Part shown: piece by piece, positions 62,777-64,000 of the stretch
Layout: every line of letters starts with the position of its first letter
Numbering within the stretch: position 1 is the stretch's first letter
Source: Botryococcus braunii
Lineage: Eukaryota > Chlorophyta > Trebouxiophyceae
Length of the DNA stretch: 64,000 nt
Reading direction: 5' to 3'
NCBI GenBank assembly: GCA_002005505.1
Contig: KV908350.1
Coordinates: forward strand, 120,001-184,000
Notes under the pieces: generated by a model
The model's database searches: none
Told to the model about the DNA's origin: nothing
The model's input: only the letters and a program-made list of their open reading frames with translations
Position numbers and translations under genes: made by a program

Positions 62777-64000
62777 ATGATGCCAGCCAACTGTTCAGAG
62801 CCCCAGTATGGTATTCCTGTTTTGTATGAGCTTGGTCATCTGCAGAATTATTTCCACAGTTGTTACCATAATTTCATGACCCATATTGTAGGTGGGCATG
62901 GTTTGTGTAGAGAGTTTCAGACATCCCCCTCTGCCAGTGACCTGATCAGTCCTGAGAGTATGTTTAAGAGAGATGCAGCTCCTCACCTTATTGATAGTGA
63001 TGCTCATGTTGTTTTGTTTGTTGATAGTAGTGATAGAGAGGATTCTGTCAGCCAGCTTGTGTCACAGTTGTTGCCAGGAACAAGATTGACTGTGCTCTCT
63101 TGTCAAAGCCATTGTGAGCAGGTGCTGGAAGGGACTACTTCACAGCAGTCACATGAATTACTACTCTCGGCTTCTGTTTTGGCTGCATTGGGTTTATCTT
63201 CCACCACTATGTGCACACCCCATTGCAATTCCCATACAGGCTTGCCCTTGTTTAGTTGTTTGGTACGGTCTGGCTGTCTCGGTGAGAAGAAGAAGCCACT
63301 GCCTGCAACCTGTTTTGACTCTTTTGTTCAGCTTGACAGTAGACACATTGTGGATGGTCTTGATCTTTCTGGTACTTGTATTGAGTTTGAGGGAACTCTT
63401 GCTGGTAGGACTGTCAGGATTTTGTTAGACAGTGGAGCTTCTGCAAATTTTATTGATGATAAACTTGTGCATGAGCTTGCCCTTCCCACTGAATCTATGA
63501 GTTCACATGTTACTGTGAGAGTAGCTGATGGCAGAACATCTATGGTAGGACATAGTGTGTCAACTGACCTGACTGTTGGGACATTGGGTTTTAGAGTCAC
63601 CTGCCTCCCTACTGAGTTGACTTATTATGATCTTGTCTTGGGCAAACCTTGGCTTACTGCTTTTAACCCAGTTGTAAATTGGAAATTGAATGCTGTGTCC
63701 TTGGTTCATGCTGATCAAACACATGTACTTTTGGGGTGTCAGAGGTCAGGCATGCCAGAATATGTGGTTTCTTCTATGGAAGTAGAAGAGATGGTGAAGT
63801 TGGGTGAATCAATCTATGTTGTTCAATTAAATGCAGTGACTGACAGTCCAGATACCGATGCATATAATGTGCCAGAGTTGGAGGAGCTTTTGCAGGAGTT
63901 TCAAGATGTTTTATCTGGACTTCCTGAAGGCCTACCCCCTACTCGTGCTGGAGACCACCATATCAGATTGGAGCCGGAGGCAACTCCTCCAGTCTCTCGT
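62777..64000 (+). CDS. Gypsy-H Pol, N-terminal part (protease and start of RT), open to window end
   Basis: Starting with tandem ATGs at 62777, 408 codons stay open to the last base. The first ~200 residues are unrecognised. Near residue 220 the aspartic protease begins (GRTVRILLDSGASANFIDD), followed by VRVADGRTSMVGH and the YDLVLGKPWL flap-end motif. The last ~40 residues are the standard approach to gypsy RT (ELLQEFQDVLSGLPEGLPPTR, then HHIRLEPEATPPVSR). Frame differs from gag, and a 43-base gap separates the gag stop from this ATG. Confidence 0.85.
   Translation, partial: MMPANCSEPQYGIPVLYELGHLQNYFHSCYHNFMTHIVGGHGLCREFQTSPSASDLISPESMFKRDAAPHLIDSDAHVVLFVDSSDREDSVSQLVSQLLPGTRLTVLSCQSHCEQVLEGTTSQQSHELLLSASVLAALGLSSTTMCTPHCNSHTGLPLFSCLVRSGCLGEKKKPLPATCFDSFVQLDSRHIVDGLDLSGTCIEFEGTLAGRTVRILLDSGASANFIDDKLVHELALPTESMSSHVTVRVADGRTSMVGHSVSTDLTVGTLGFRVTCLPTELTYYDLVLGKPWLTAFNPVVNWKLNAVSLVHADQTHVLLGCQRSGMPEYVVSSMEVEEMVKLGESIYVVQLNAVTDSPDTDAYNVPELEELLQEFQDVLSGLPEGLPPTRAGDHHIRLEPEATPPVSR

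Larger units (their letters stand above)
61381..64000 (+). mobile_element. Gypsy-H, Ty3/gypsy retrotransposon, 5' part
   Basis: 5' LTR 61381-61641 (TGTAGCATTT to GTCTACA), primer site TGGTATCGGCGA at 61643, then gag and the start of pol. The element runs off the window, so the 3' LTR and target duplication are unseen. The expected duplication would be GTTGG (61376-61380). It is inserted in the putative Gag of element G. Confidence 0.8.

Overview
The window is nuclear DNA from a eukaryote. It has two multi-exon genes with canonical GT/AG introns, long GT, AT and CA microsatellites, and a dense set of LTR retrotransposons (Ty1/copia and chromodomain-bearing Ty3/gypsy, i.e. chromoviruses). There are no operons, Shine-Dalgarno sites or prokaryotic genes. 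A large, repeat-rich protist or green-algal genome fits best. The species cannot be fixed from sequence alone, and the algal assignment is inference.

Layout. 1-1.4 kb: eroded hAT transposase (-). 3.45-8.18 kb: host gene 1 (+), at least eight exons encoding a Ser/Pro-rich protein with a PH-like C-terminal region. Exon phases match at six of the seven junctions, and the apparent TAA at 7363 lies inside a GTAAAG splice donor. 8.4-9.3 kb: compound microsatellites. 9.4-11.3 kb: a small AT-hook ORF and a decayed chromovirus integrase (-). 11.9-17.17 kb: scrambled LTR and internal pieces of one copia family (A), ending in a + strand partial element (A1). 17.17-46.73 kb: one minus-strand copia element (A2) that has been repeatedly inserted into. 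Copia-B (+, 17570-24580) sits in its left LTR. Gypsy-D (+, 24668-39807) sits at its LTR/internal boundary. Copia-C (-, 29537-36612) sits inside the integrase of Gypsy-D. 46.73-53.41 kb: Copia-F reverse transcriptase split by Gypsy-E (46845-52455) inside its YVDD motif. 54.07-58.58 kb: host gene 2 (-), GC-rich, many small exons separated by CA-rich introns. 59.8-61.38 kb: start of element G, interrupted by Gypsy-H (61381 to the window end).

How the parts relate. Four insertions (B, C, D, E) have both LTRs, equal LTR lengths and matching 5-bp target duplications (CCTAG, ATATG, ACAAC, TGTAT), so the nesting order can be read directly. LTR pairs are identical or differ by one base, so all four are young, yet three of them carry coding lesions. 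The three copia families A, B and C share an 11-bp hairpin at the LTR/primer-binding-site junction, built from the initiator-tRNA anticodon-arm complement. The gypsy-type elements D, G and H instead share a 12-nt primer site, TGGTATCGGCGA. The main unexplained signals are this hairpin, a repeated palindrome around GGTAC found in both the LTRs and a coding linker of B and C, and long direct repeats inside the LTRs.
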